Shown here: positions 1 through 5,938 of the stretch, piece by piece
Position numbering within the stretch: position 1 is the first letter of the stretch
Layout of the letters: the number at the start of each line of letters is the position of its first letter
NCBI GenBank assembly: GCA_964533055.1
Contig: CAZHKZ010000009.1
Location: 1 to 33,245, forward strand
DNA: 33,245 nucleotides
Source: JACROF01 sp964533055
GTDB lineage: Bacteria; Patescibacteriota; Microgenomatia; Levybacterales; UBA12049
Direction: 5' to 3'
Program-made: the position numbers and the translations under genes
Notes under the pieces: model-generated
What the model saw: the letters and a program-made list of their open reading frames with translations, nothing else
Databases searched by the model: none
Told to the model about the DNA's origin: nothing

Positions 1-32
1 TGCTTGATCACCTACAACACACCTATCTCATC

Positions 33-66
33 ACCCCGCCGCCGTCCACAAGACGTCGCGCGGGGT
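33..66. other. GC-rich imperfect hairpin downstream of comF
   Basis: A long GC-rich inverted repeat (ACCCCGC.. pairing with ..GCGGGGT, one bulge and one mismatch, short CACAA-type loop) begins a few bases beyond the comF stop codon on the minus strand. It could end or stabilise the comF transcript. No T-run follows it on either strand, so it is not a canonical intrinsic terminator. Confidence 0.4.
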
Positions 67-71
67 AGATC

Positions 72-755
72 TCATTCCCCATGAGCGAGAGCTAGTCCCC
101 ATACGTATTTAGCTCCATTTTTCTTTAAGACTTTCGCCATCTCATTCATCGTCGCACCAGATGTCAGCACATCATCAATAATAAGTATTCTTTTGGGCAT
201 ATCCACTTTTCTCACCACAATAGCTCCTTTAATGCTATCTCTCCTCTCCTGCTCAGTCTTTCCCACCTGACTTGACGTATCTTTTACCTTGTACAATGCA
301 TTAATGCATCGTACGCCTAGCTTTTTTGCAAGATTTTTTGCAAGTAACTCAGACTGATTGTAGCCTCGGGCCAAATGACGAGATCTATAAAGTGGCACAG
401 ATGTAATCACACAAGGAGGTCGGAGATACTCTTCTAAAGACTCCTGCTGAATTGCACTCTCATAAAGAAAATCGCACATCACTCGCGAAAGATCAAAAAG
501 ATGTGGTGCGAATTTGTATTGATACACTAATTTTTTAACTATTCCTCTATATACAAGCGCAGCACTTGTACCATCAATAGTGTACCTACCCCTGCACCGT
601 GGATGAGTAAGTCCATCTACTGCGTATCTGCCACAGACACCACAGATTGAGGATGTCTGCATTTTGATGCCTGCAAAACAGTTCGTGCAAATATATGCTC
701 CAAGCTTTTTACACCCGACACACTTCTTAGGAAAAAATATTCCAAGCACATCCAT
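72..755 (-). CDS. comF: ComF-family phosphoribosyltransferase-like protein
   Basis: This 227-aa protein has the ComF layout. An N-terminal zinc-ribbon-like segment carries CVGC, CTNC and CGVC pairs within the first about 45 residues. A type I phosphoribosyltransferase fold follows, with the ComF motifs SVPLYRSRHLARGYNQSELL and KDTSSQVGKTEQERR and the PRPP-binding loop ILIIDDVLTSGAT near the C-terminus. In competent bacteria ComF is a cytosolic protein needed for uptake of transforming DNA; its enzymatic substrate is uncertain. Length is normal for the family. It is a lone minus-strand gene divergent from the 820-base gene, so the roughly 60-base gap holds both promoters. Identity is well supported by motifs; a role in DNA uptake here is inference, although a secretion-like machine lies nearby. 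Confidence 0.93.
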   Translation of the reverse strand: MDVLGIFFPKKCVGCKKLGAYICTNCFAGIKMQTSSICGVCGRYAVDGLTHPRCRGRYTIDGTSAALVYRGIVKKLVYQYKFAPHLFDLSRVMCDFLYESAIQQESLEEYLRPPCVITSVPLYRSRHLARGYNQSELLAKNLAKKLGVRCINALYKVKDTSSQVGKTEQERRDSIKGAIVVRKVDMPKRILIIDDVLTSGATMNEMAKVLKKNGAKYVWGLALAHGE

Positions 756-781
756 ATCCAGAGTTTAGCAGGAAATTTTAT

Positions 782-810
782 TTGACATTTTTAGCCACCT
801 TCGATACGCT
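782..810 (+). promoter_or_regulatory. Sigma70-type promoter of the 820-base gene
   Basis: A perfect TTGACA -35 (782-787), a 17-base spacer and a TACGCT -10 (805-810) lie upstream. The -10 ends 9 bases before the ATG at 820, so the expected transcript has almost no leader. Confidence 0.6.
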
Positions 811-819
811 GGATATGGA

Positions 820-1146
820 ATGGACGATGTGCAAAAGATCACGAGTCAACTTGAGCATATCTTCCTAGATAAGCTCCTTGAAGGCTTACGACAAAGAACC
901 TTAACGATTCCTCAAGCAAGGGAGTTAGCAAATAACTTTTTAAAAAGTGAACCTTTCACCTCTTTCGAGGAAGCTGTTGAAAAAATGAAGGCATTTACCC
1001 GCGAACACGCTGAGCTAGGCGTACTCAACGATTATCTTTCGGCTTTTCATCAAGAAAGACAGAAAGGTGCCTTAATAGAGAAAATGAGAATGCACCTCAA
1101 AAAAGGAGAGATTGATCAAGCGATTCAAGTCGCCAAACCAAAATAA
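820..1146 (+). CDS. Small helical protein, paralogue of the 17845-18183 product
   Basis: A 108-aa charged, mostly helical soluble protein of no family I recognise, with no signal peptide or membrane segment. It aligns almost without gaps to the protein encoded at 18183-17845: both have an early QLE/DLE helix, a central helical segment of the same length, and a C-terminal K-x-G-(E/D)-I-D-x-A-(I/L) motif (KKGEIDQAI here, HSGDIDGAL there). Each is followed within 2-4 bases by a large protein, so the two form equivalent pairs. The ATG is 9 bases after a good -10 box, and the next gene starts 4 bases after its stop. Function is unknown; a chaperone or adaptor for the large partner is a guess from gene order. 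Confidence 0.8.
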   Translation: MDDVQKITSQLEHIFLDKLLEGLRQRTLTIPQARELANNFLKSEPFTSFEEAVEKMKAFTREHAELGVLNDYLSAFHQERQKGALIEKMRMHLKKGEIDQAIQVAKPK

Positions 1147-1150
1147 AGAT

Positions 1151-3118
1151 ATGGGACCCAAAACACCAGATTCTGGATCATCACCAATAGAGACGACAAG
1201 CCAATCTGTCCCAAAGATAGAAGCGCTTAGACCAGAGGATACTTTTATTCAGTCAGTAGAAGCCGCCCCTGACTCACATTCAGCCATTGAAATGGTAAGC
1301 AACGCTGGGCTCGAGCAAGACCCTGGCTTGAATAGTGTCATCAGCGCTGAGGATGATAAAAAGATTCAGGAAGAAAAAAGTGATGAGGATCTCTCTACTA
1401 CCATACCTGACACAGATATAGCTAGAAAACTACTAGCTGTGCAGGGCCAGATTGATAGGAGCGATGTAGGAATCATTGATAAAGGCACTCCATTGAGCGA
1501 AGCTGAGAGAGTGGCCGCACTGCGCACCAGAGTTGAAGTTGATACTGGTAAGCCTCTTATGCCAGCTGAGCCAGGTGCTCCTTTCGGACGAGATAATCTT
1601 GGCAGACCATATTCAGAAGAGCAGTTAAGAGCAGAGACGCCCTCAGGCGGCACAATAGAAGGTGTGCCTCCCCCAGCAGGATCTTTTGCTGAAAGAAGGG
1701 CCCTTGGACTTACCGACATTAATACCCTTACTCCAAAAGAATCCGCTCAGCCAGCGCCTCAGACTGTTATTGAGTCAGCACCTCAGGCACAAACAGGCAC
1801 CGAAACACCTCCTCCTGCGACAGTAGCTCCTGATCTTAAACCCAATGTGTCTCCTGCAAATTTACAAAATATTGCGGATACATTTAATAACCTACCTGAT
1901 GGCTCGAACATTCCAACTCCCCCAGAGCAATCACCTTCAGCTCCCGATGCGACAGGAGAAGTCGCACCGAAAGACACAACTCCAATGGTCGATAATATCG
2001 ACGGTGGAGTCTTTAGCCCCCTACCAACGGAGGAAAATCGCACAACTGCACAGGAGAGGGCTAGACAAATGGTAGATCCGAATCTTCCACCTATTACTGA
2101 AGTAGGTACCCCTGAGCCAAAGCCTGTTGCGAATGATCTCTCCGCAGCTGCTACCGGCGCAACTGCTGACAGAGCAAAACTTGGTGAGAATTATATAGAT
2201 CCAGCTACAGGGACGAATGCTACACCAGAAAGGGCTGCAGCCAATCTTAAGGCTGCACAAAATGAATATGATCTCAATGTTGTACGATTGAGAAATCTTA
2301 CAGGTACTACTCCAGATGACCTCATCGCTAGAAAAGATCTCAATCCTAACACTCAAAAACCATTTGCAACTAAAGAAGAGGCGCAGGCATATCTAGCTTC
2401 AGAAACGGCACGACTTACAGAGGCTACCAAGCCAGAAAATAAACCCTCCATTGAGACTCCCAAAACCAGGGAGATTATTGATGCAGAAAATGAAACAGAA
2501 CTTGAAAAACTAGATGGTGCCTGGAGAGAAATGGCTGGGGCGGGTAAAAATCCAGCTGAGGGTATGATCGCGTACATGAAGAAAGAGGCTGAAATAAACG
2601 AGAAACCACTTGAAGAAAAAGATCTCATGGAACTAAGAAGGTTCATGAAGGAGGTCTACAAAGATGGCTTAAATCTTACACCCGAGGGCAAGAACTCTCA
2701 GAAAATTCGAGAGGAGTTTGTAAAGCTTGGCAGAATTGAAGCTCAGATAATTGCACTGAAGCAGATTATTGAGGATATGAAGTCTAAGGAGGGCACAATC
2801 AAAGCTGAAGTTAACAGACTAGAAGACAGCTATCTTGACGAAAAAGACCCAGCAACGAGAATGCGAAAGCTGAATGCATGGAGGACTCAGGCACTTAGAC
2901 TGGAAGGGTATCAAATCGCCATTAATGACCAAGCAGCACGTGGCAGACAGGCCCATATTGACAGACTTCAGGCCGCAGGACAAATCCACCGCAAGCTAGG
3001 AACAAAGGGTCTCGTAGCAAATGTTCTATTTGGGGCCAGAACTGCAGCATACCAGGTCTCTGATGCATTCCAGGATATAACGATCGACCATGTTCGTAAT
3101 AATTTCGGCTTCGCATAA
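1151..3118 (+). CDS. Large proline/threonine-rich protein with helical C-terminus, unknown function
   Basis: About 655 aa from the ATG at 1151. An in-frame TTG at 1112 would overlap the upstream gene; an AAGGAG sits only 3 bases before it, too close to be convincing, so I prefer the ATG. Roughly residues 10-390 are low-complexity and rich in Pro, Thr, Ala and Glu, typical of a disordered region. The C-terminal third (about 440-655) is charged and strongly helical, with heptad-like stretches. I see no signal peptide, clear membrane span or enzymatic motif. It is translationally linked to the small helical protein upstream, mirroring the 18183-15581 pair. It is probably a scaffold or structural component associated with the secretion-like locus, but that is inference from architecture. 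The gene ends 41 bases before the tRNA-Ser gene. Confidence 0.8.
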   Translation: MGPKTPDSGSSPIETTSQSVPKIEALRPEDTFIQSVEAAPDSHSAIEMVSNAGLEQDPGLNSVISAEDDKKIQEEKSDEDLSTTIPDTDIARKLLAVQGQIDRSDVGIIDKGTPLSEAERVAALRTRVEVDTGKPLMPAEPGAPFGRDNLGRPYSEEQLRAETPSGGTIEGVPPPAGSFAERRALGLTDINTLTPKESAQPAPQTVIESAPQAQTGTETPPPATVAPDLKPNVSPANLQNIADTFNNLPDGSNIPTPPEQSPSAPDATGEVAPKDTTPMVDNIDGGVFSPLPTEENRTTAQERARQMVDPNLPPITEVGTPEPKPVANDLSAAATGATADRAKLGENYIDPATGTNATPERAAANLKAAQNEYDLNVVRLRNLTGTTPDDLIARKDLNPNTQKPFATKEEAQAYLASETARLTEATKPENKPSIETPKTREIIDAENETELEKLDGAWREMAGAGKNPAEGMIAYMKKEAEINEKPLEEKDLMELRRFMKEVYKDGLNLTPEGKNSQKIREEFVKLGRIEAQIIALKQIIEDMKSKEGTIKAEVNRLEDSYLDEKDPATRMRKLNAWRTQALRLEGYQIAINDQAARGRQAHIDRLQAAGQIHRKLGTKGLVANVLFGARTAAYQVSDAFQDITIDHVRNNFGFA

Positions 3119-3140
3119 TTCCTCCACCACCTCCTATCCA

Positions 3141-3149
3141 TGATATAAT
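3141..3149 (+). promoter_or_regulatory. Extended -10 promoter of tRNA-Ser(GGA)
   Basis: TGATATAAT is an extended -10 (TG-N-TATAAT) ending 10 bases before the mature tRNA 5' end. No convincing -35 hexamer is present, as expected when an extended -10 compensates. Confidence 0.6.
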
Positions 3150-3159
3150 TCCCTTCACT

Positions 3160-3246
3160 GGAGGGATCGCATAGTGGTCTAGTGCGCACGCTTGGAAAGC
3201 GTGTGTTGCCGCAAGGTGACCGGGGGTTCGAATCCCCCTCCCTCCG
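3160..3246 (+). tRNA. tRNA-Ser(GGA)
   Basis: An 87-base class II tRNA. The acceptor arm GGAGGGA pairs with TCCCTCC (3239-3245), followed by a G discriminator as expected for serine. The anticodon loop TTGGAAA gives anticodon GGA, which reads UCC and UCU. A long variable arm is present, and the T-arm GGGGG-TTCGAAT-CCCCC is perfect. CCA is not encoded. Its D-arm sequence is nearly the same as that of tRNA-Ser(TGA) at 5717. Confidence 0.95.
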
Positions 3247-3299
3247 CCTCCGTCCGCCGAAGCAAATGCTTCTCTGGACTACGGCGGACAATGTCCGCT
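3246..3299 (+). repeat. tRNA-trailing hairpin repeat, copy A
   Basis: The sequence directly after tRNA-Ser(GGA) folds into a nested hairpin: GTCCGCCG pairs with CGGCGGAC outside, GAAGC with GCTTC inside. Almost the same sequence follows tRNA-Ser(TGA) (copy B, 5803-5856), and a related one follows tRNA-Ser(GCT) (copy C). No T-run follows, so it may be a trailer processing element or a dispersed repeat rather than a terminator. Confidence 0.7.
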
Positions 3300-3334
3300 A
3301 TAAATAAAGCATTGCGAAGGAGGAATGAATCCCA

Positions 3335-3583
3335 ATGCATTATGTTTATATTCTTTTATGTTCTGACGGCAAACCCTATACTGGCTGCACTAATAACTTA
3401 AAAGATAGACTTAACCGACACGGCAAAGGACAGGTATCAACAACTGCCAGCCGCCTTCCTGTAAAGCTAGTCACCTACTTTGCATTCTCTAACGAATACA
3501 CCGCATTCAATTTTGAGAAGTATCTCAAGTCAGGATCTGGTAGAGCATTCATAAAGAAACATAGCCTTCTTTACACCCCTTGA
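3335..3583 (+). CDS. GIY-YIG nuclease-domain protein (UPF0213-like)
   Basis: An 82-aa stand-alone GIY-YIG domain. The first strand carries YVYILLCSDG and then YTGCTNNL (the GIY and YIG positions), followed by the conserved arginine in LKDRLNRH and the metal-binding glutamate in FEKYLKSGSGR. Size matches the small YhbQ/UPF0213-type proteins, which are presumed DNA endonucleases with poorly known roles in repair or recombination. An AAGGAGG lies 11 bases before the ATG. The stop codon overlaps the -35 box of the hsp20 promoter, so the next gene has its own transcription start. Family assignment is firm; substrate is unknown. Confidence 0.9.
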   Translation: MHYVYILLCSDGKPYTGCTNNLKDRLNRHGKGQVSTTASRLPVKLVTYFAFSNEYTAFNFEKYLKSGSGRAFIKKHSLLYTP

Positions 3584-3608
3584 CAACAATTAGCAGTCGT
3601 GATATAAG
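3580..3608 (+). promoter_or_regulatory. hsp20 promoter
   Basis: A perfect TTGACA -35 (3580-3585), a 17-base spacer and a TATAAG -10 (3603-3608) lie upstream of the Hsp20 gene. The -35 overlaps the stop codon of the GIY-YIG gene, and the core is embedded in a CIRCE operator. Confidence 0.85.
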
Positions 3609-3616
3609 AGTGCTAA
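3590..3616. promoter_or_regulatory. CIRCE element (HrcA operator)
   Basis: TTAGCAGTC, nine bases, then GAGTGCTAA matches the CIRCE consensus TTAGCACTC-N9-GAGTGCTAA with one mismatch in the left arm. It covers the spacer and -10 of the hsp20 promoter, so HrcA binding would block RNA polymerase. HrcA itself is not in the window. Confidence 0.88.
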
Positions 3617-3644
3617 TACCACAAAAAAGGAGGTGAGAAGAAAA

Positions 3645-4073
3645 ATGGCTATTATACGATGGAACCCCTGGAATATTCAGTCACTTATGGATGATGACTG
3701 GGAGCTCCCTACTATCCCCGGACTTTCTCGTTTTGCAAGTCAAGGTCTCAACCTTTATGAGACAGAGGAAGCAATTGTTGCACAAGCAGCTCTCCCTGGC
3801 ATCCCTGAGCAGAATATCGATATCTCAATTGATGAGGGCATTGTTCGCATTACTGCAACAACTGAAGACAGTAAAGAAGAGCAGGATAAGAGAAGATACT
3901 TTATGACATCTATGTCTTCGTCTTATAACTACTCGTTCCGTCTTCCACAAGGCGTGATCAGTGATGAGGAGCCTCAGGCAGAGGTCAAAAATGGAGTGCT
4001 CGTACTCACTTTCAAAAAGATTGAGAAAGCACCACCAAAAAAGATAAAAGTAGGCGCAAAGACTACAGAATAA
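3645..4073 (+). CDS. hsp20: Hsp20/alpha-crystallin small heat-shock protein
   Basis: A 142-aa protein with a typical alpha-crystallin domain from about residue 40, including LNLYETEEAIVAQAALPGIP, the IDEGIVRITATTE strand pair, and AEVKNGVLVLTFKK (the A-x-x-x-x-G-V-L signature). The C-terminal tail is short and lysine-rich. Such proteins are ATP-independent holdases that bind unfolding proteins as oligomers in the cytosol. The start is the ATG 10 bases after a strong AGGAGG; an in-frame GTG at 3633 falls inside that site and is rejected. The gene is monocistronic, with its own promoter, a CIRCE operator and a strong terminator, so heat-shock control by HrcA is expected. Confidence 0.95.
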   Translation: MAIIRWNPWNIQSLMDDDWELPTIPGLSRFASQGLNLYETEEAIVAQAALPGIPEQNIDISIDEGIVRITATTEDSKEEQDKRRYFMTSMSSSYNYSFRLPQGVISDEEPQAEVKNGVLVLTFKKIEKAPPKKIKVGAKTTE

Positions 4074-4084
4074 TCTTTAACAAG

Positions 4085-4113
4085 AAAAGGCCCCTCTCGC
4101 GAGGGGCCTTTTT
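4085..4113 (+). terminator. Intrinsic terminator of hsp20
   Basis: AAAAGGCCCCTC, a TCGC loop and GAGGGGCCTTTTT form a perfect GC-rich stem ending in a T-run, 11 bases after the Hsp20 stop codon. Confidence 0.93.
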
Positions 4114-4125
4114 ATTTTCAGCAGA

Positions 4126-4163
4126 TTTGTCCGCCGAAGTCCTCCTATAAAGAGGACATAGGC
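4126..4163 (-). repeat. tRNA-trailing hairpin repeat, copy C
   Basis: On the minus strand this directly follows tRNA-Ser(GCT). GTCCTC pairs with GAGGAC, enclosed by CCGCC and GGCGG, ending in TTCGGCGGACAA. The ends match copies A and B, while the middle differs but keeps the pairing. Confidence 0.6.
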
Positions 4164-4250
4164 GGAGGAGACAGGATTTGAACCTGCGTGAGTCTTGCGA
4201 CTCAGGGATTTAGCAAACCCCCGCGATTGACCGTACTACGCGACTCCTCC
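4163..4250 (-). tRNA. tRNA-Ser(GCT)
   Basis: An 88-base class II tRNA. Acceptor GGAGGAG pairs with CTCCTCC, followed by a G discriminator. The anticodon loop TTGCTAA gives GCT, which reads AGC and AGU. It has a long variable arm and a T-arm GCAGG-TTCAAAT-CCTGT. CCA is not encoded. It lies 3 bases from the Nudix stop codon on the same strand. Confidence 0.94.
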
Positions 4251-4253
4251 AAA

Positions 4254-4685
4254 TTATTTATACCTATCAACGATTATTTTTCTTGCTTCTTTCCAAACTT
4301 TTCGATCACCCGGGTACGAGAGTCTCTTTTCCACATCTTCTTCTCTTAGCCACTCGACGTTCTCCATCTCATGATCATGAACAGTGATATCTCCACCTAA
4401 ATGCTTCATCAGAAAATACGAGACTTTTTTCTTTCTCTTCTCACCTTCAAAGACGTACCAGTATTGAAAAGGTGTGAGTTTCTGCAATATCTGTGCGTCG
4501 ATCCCCGTCTCCTCTTTTACCTCCCTTACTGCAGTACTTTCTTGAGTTTCTTTCTCAATGACATCCCCTATTCTACCCTTTGGGAATCCCCAACTATGGT
4601 TAAGAGAGTGCTGACAAAGCAACACAGATATACCTATATTCTCTGGCTTAAAGACAATACCGCCTGCTGAAAATTCAAATTTCAT
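4254..4685 (-). CDS. Nudix hydrolase
   Basis: A 143-aa single-domain Nudix protein. The Nudix box GX5EX7REUXEEXGU is complete at residues 40-62 (G40, E46, R54-E55, E58-E59, G61), so metal binding and pyrophosphohydrolysis should be intact. The preceding GGIVFKPEN and SWGFPKGRIG segments resemble the diadenosine-polyphosphate (Ap4A) hydrolase branch, but substrate cannot be fixed from sequence. It would act in the cytosol on nucleoside diphosphate-linked compounds. The gene reads straight into tRNA-Ser(GCT), so the two may share a transcript. A TATAAA lies 7 bases before the ATG, fitting the short-leader pattern. Confidence 0.92.
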   Translation of the reverse strand: MKFEFSAGGIVFKPENIGISVLLCQHSLNHSWGFPKGRIGDVIEKETQESTAVREVKEETGIDAQILQKLTPFQYWYVFEGEKRKKKVSYFLMKHLGGDITVHDHEMENVEWLREEDVEKRLSYPGDRKVWKEARKIIVDRYK

Positions 4686-4703
4686 AAAAGATTTTATAAG
4701 GGC

Positions 4704-4771
4704 GGGACGTAAGAAATTTTATCAAATTTCAACGTCCCAGCAACGTTTCCCGCTTAGCGGGATTACGTTGC
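4704..4771. repeat. Two adjacent hairpins after tRNA-Ser(CGA)
   Basis: Two inverted repeats sit between the Nudix promoter and tRNA-Ser(CGA). One pairs GGGACGT (4704-4710) with ACGTCCC (4732-4738) around AT-rich sequence. The other pairs GCAACG (4740-4745) with CGTTGC (4766-4771) and has an inner CCCGC/GCGGG stem. They could end the minus-strand tRNA transcript. They do not share sequence with repeats A-C. Confidence 0.6.
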
Positions 4772-4857
4772 GGAAGAGGCGAGATTCGAACTCGCGATGA
4801 CTTTGCAGCCATGCCGCTTTTCGAAAGCGGTGCCGTCGACCACTTGGCTACTCTTCC
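4771..4857 (-). tRNA. tRNA-Ser(CGA)
   Basis: An 87-base class II tRNA. Acceptor GGAAGAG pairs with CTCTTCC, followed by a G discriminator. The anticodon stem CCGCT/AGCGG encloses TTCGAAA, giving CGA, which reads UCG. It has a long variable arm, and the T-arm GCGAG-TTCGAAT-CTCGC is perfect. Confidence 0.95.
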
Positions 4858-4881
4858 CTGATCATGACCGCTTTCATAGTG

Positions 4882-4954
4882 TGTGCCTGGCGAGACTCGA
4901 ACTTGCAACCTTTGGATCCGCAATCCAATGCTCTATCCATTAAGCTACAGGCAC
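4882..4954 (-). tRNA. tRNA-Arg(GCG)
   Basis: A 73-base class I tRNA. Acceptor GTGCCTG pairs with CAGGCAC, with an A discriminator. The anticodon stem TTGGA/TCCAA encloses TTGCGGA, giving anticodon GCG (CGC, and CGU by wobble). The T-stem GCAAG/CTCGC has a central A-C mismatch. GCG is unusual because most bacteria read these codons with ACG edited to ICG. It lies 24 bases from tRNA-Ser(CGA) on the same strand, so the two are likely co-transcribed. Confidence 0.9.
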
Positions 4955-5017
4955 ATAAATTTCCCTAAGAGTGTGTGTATTTTAACGAATCTGAGGCAAT
5001 GAAGCAAATAAGATGAC

Positions 5018-5629
5018 CTATAATTTCTTTGAGTGTGAAAATGTTTTTTCAAGTGGGAAATTTTTTGCCAACCAATCTCCAGATTTCTCTGTAAATGTAG
5101 GCTTTACATATTCTCTATATGGAAGATAATCCAAAAGTACATCTCGAACATGATCCCTATGCATATCTCCAAGAACAATCGTTAGCTCACCTGGAAAGAA
5201 TGATTTAGTGCTAATGATAATCACATCCTCACCGTTCTGTCTTTTCATGTAAAAATCATATAGCTCTTGCCACAAAAAGAAATGGTCCTCTATCATAATT
5301 CCCTCGGTAGTGATCTTGTACTGGAACATGTGAGGAGGTACTGAATTGAGCGCATATGCCAAAAATGCAAGCGCAAATACCAACGCCATTAAGACATACT
5401 GGGAGAATAAAAAAAGTATGACTTGAAAAAGTAAAGTTATAACAAAGATGTTAAGAAAATACTCTCTCCCTTTCTTCTGAAATGGCCTACCTGAAGCGCT
5501 CCATGACAAAAGAGTTCTCAGAGAATATCCACCATGATCAGAGTCATACTCGTCTGCAGCATGATCGTCACCAGTATGCGCAGGGATTTCTTCTAGGGGT
5601 TTTGGAAGATAGGCAGCATCAGTATCCAT
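5018..5629 (-). CDS. Two-span membrane protein with C-terminal PH-like/DUF5673-type domain (tentative)
   Basis: A 203-aa protein. Residues 1-50 are acidic and hydrophilic. Two membrane spans lie at about 60-95 (FLNIFVITLLFQVILFLF, then LMALVFALAFLAYAL). A cytosolic C-terminal domain of about 100 residues follows, with alternating strands (YKITTEGIMIEDHFFLWQEL, DVIIISTKSFFPGELTIVL) and a final helix. The pattern resembles the membrane-anchored PH-like proteins common in CPR genomes, but I cannot confirm a family. The start is well fixed: a TTGACT/TACGAT promoter ends 6 bases before the ATG. It is monocistronic between tRNA genes. Function is unknown. Confidence 0.82.
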   Translation of the reverse strand: MDTDAAYLPKPLEEIPAHTGDDHAADEYDSDHGGYSLRTLLSWSASGRPFQKKGREYFLNIFVITLLFQVILFLFSQYVLMALVFALAFLAYALNSVPPHMFQYKITTEGIMIEDHFFLWQELYDFYMKRQNGEDVIIISTKSFFPGELTIVLGDMHRDHVRDVLLDYLPYREYVKPTFTEKSGDWLAKNFPLEKTFSHSKKL

Positions 5630-5635
5630 ACCTCT

Positions 5636-5664
5636 ATCGTATAAGAGTGGCCTAGACCAGTCAA
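5636..5664 (-). promoter_or_regulatory. Leaderless promoter of the 5629-5018 gene
   Basis: On the minus strand a TTGACT -35 (5664-5659), a 17-base spacer and a TACGAT -10 (5641-5636) end 6 bases before the ATG, so the mRNA should start at or next to the start codon. Confidence 0.65.
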
Positions 5665-5678
5665 GCGCGCCGCCTCTG

Positions 5679-5707
5679 TTGTTCTAGGTGAGCGTATTTG
5701 ATATACT
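5679..5707 (+). promoter_or_regulatory. Promoter of tRNA-Ser(TGA)
   Basis: TTGTTC (5679-5684), a 17-base spacer and TATACT (5702-5707), ending 9 bases before the mature tRNA 5' end. Confidence 0.65.
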
Positions 5708-5716
5708 TTAGCCCTT

Positions 5717-5803
5717 GGAGAGGTCGCATAGTGGTCTAGTGCGGATGTCTTGAAAACATCTGAGGGTTCACGCCTTCCGCGAGTTCGAATCTCGCTCTCT
5801 CCG
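5717..5803 (+). tRNA. tRNA-Ser(TGA)
   Basis: An 87-base class II tRNA. Acceptor GGAGAGG pairs with TCTCTCC (one G-T pair), followed by a G discriminator. The anticodon loop CTTGAAA gives TGA, which reads UCA and UCG. It has a long variable arm, and the T-arm GCGAG-TTCGAAT-CTCGC is perfect. The D-arm and the trailing repeat match tRNA-Ser(GGA), suggesting a local duplication. Confidence 0.95.
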
Positions 5804-5856
5804 CCTCCGTCCTCCGATTCTAAAGCTTCTTTGGACTACGGCGGACAAGTCCGCTT
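5803..5856 (+). repeat. tRNA-trailing hairpin repeat, copy B
   Basis: Near-copy of 3246-3299. It shares GCCTCCGTCC at the left and TGGACTACGGCGGACAA then GTCCGCT at the right, with a diverged centre. It follows the tRNA directly and lies in the leader region of the VirB6-like gene. Confidence 0.7.
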
Positions 5857-5938
5857 ACAGGTGACATTTTTTTCTCTCCACAGCTTGACAGAGATCTCCA
5901 GATCCCCCAAACTAAGAGTAGGCCCTGAGGCTACAATT

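Noticed and set aside
33..66. Intrinsic terminator for comF
   Set aside because: The stem is strong but no T-run follows on the comF strand, so only a hairpin is reported.
1366..2646. Several minus-strand open frames inside the proline-rich gene
   Set aside because: They are shadows of the plus-strand gene, low-complexity and without promoters or family signs.
3192..3401. Small open frame across tRNA-Ser(GGA)
   Set aside because: It is built from tRNA and repeat sequence and overlaps the GIY-YIG start in another frame.
72..3583. Reassigned UGA codon (Gly) as in some CPR lineages
   Set aside because: comF and the GIY-YIG gene end at TGA at their expected family lengths, so the standard bacterial code fits.
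5750..5938. N-terminal extension of the VirB6-like gene
   Set aside because: It runs through the tRNA-Ser(TGA) gene and its trailing repeat. A signal-peptide-like start begins at the ATG at 5939.
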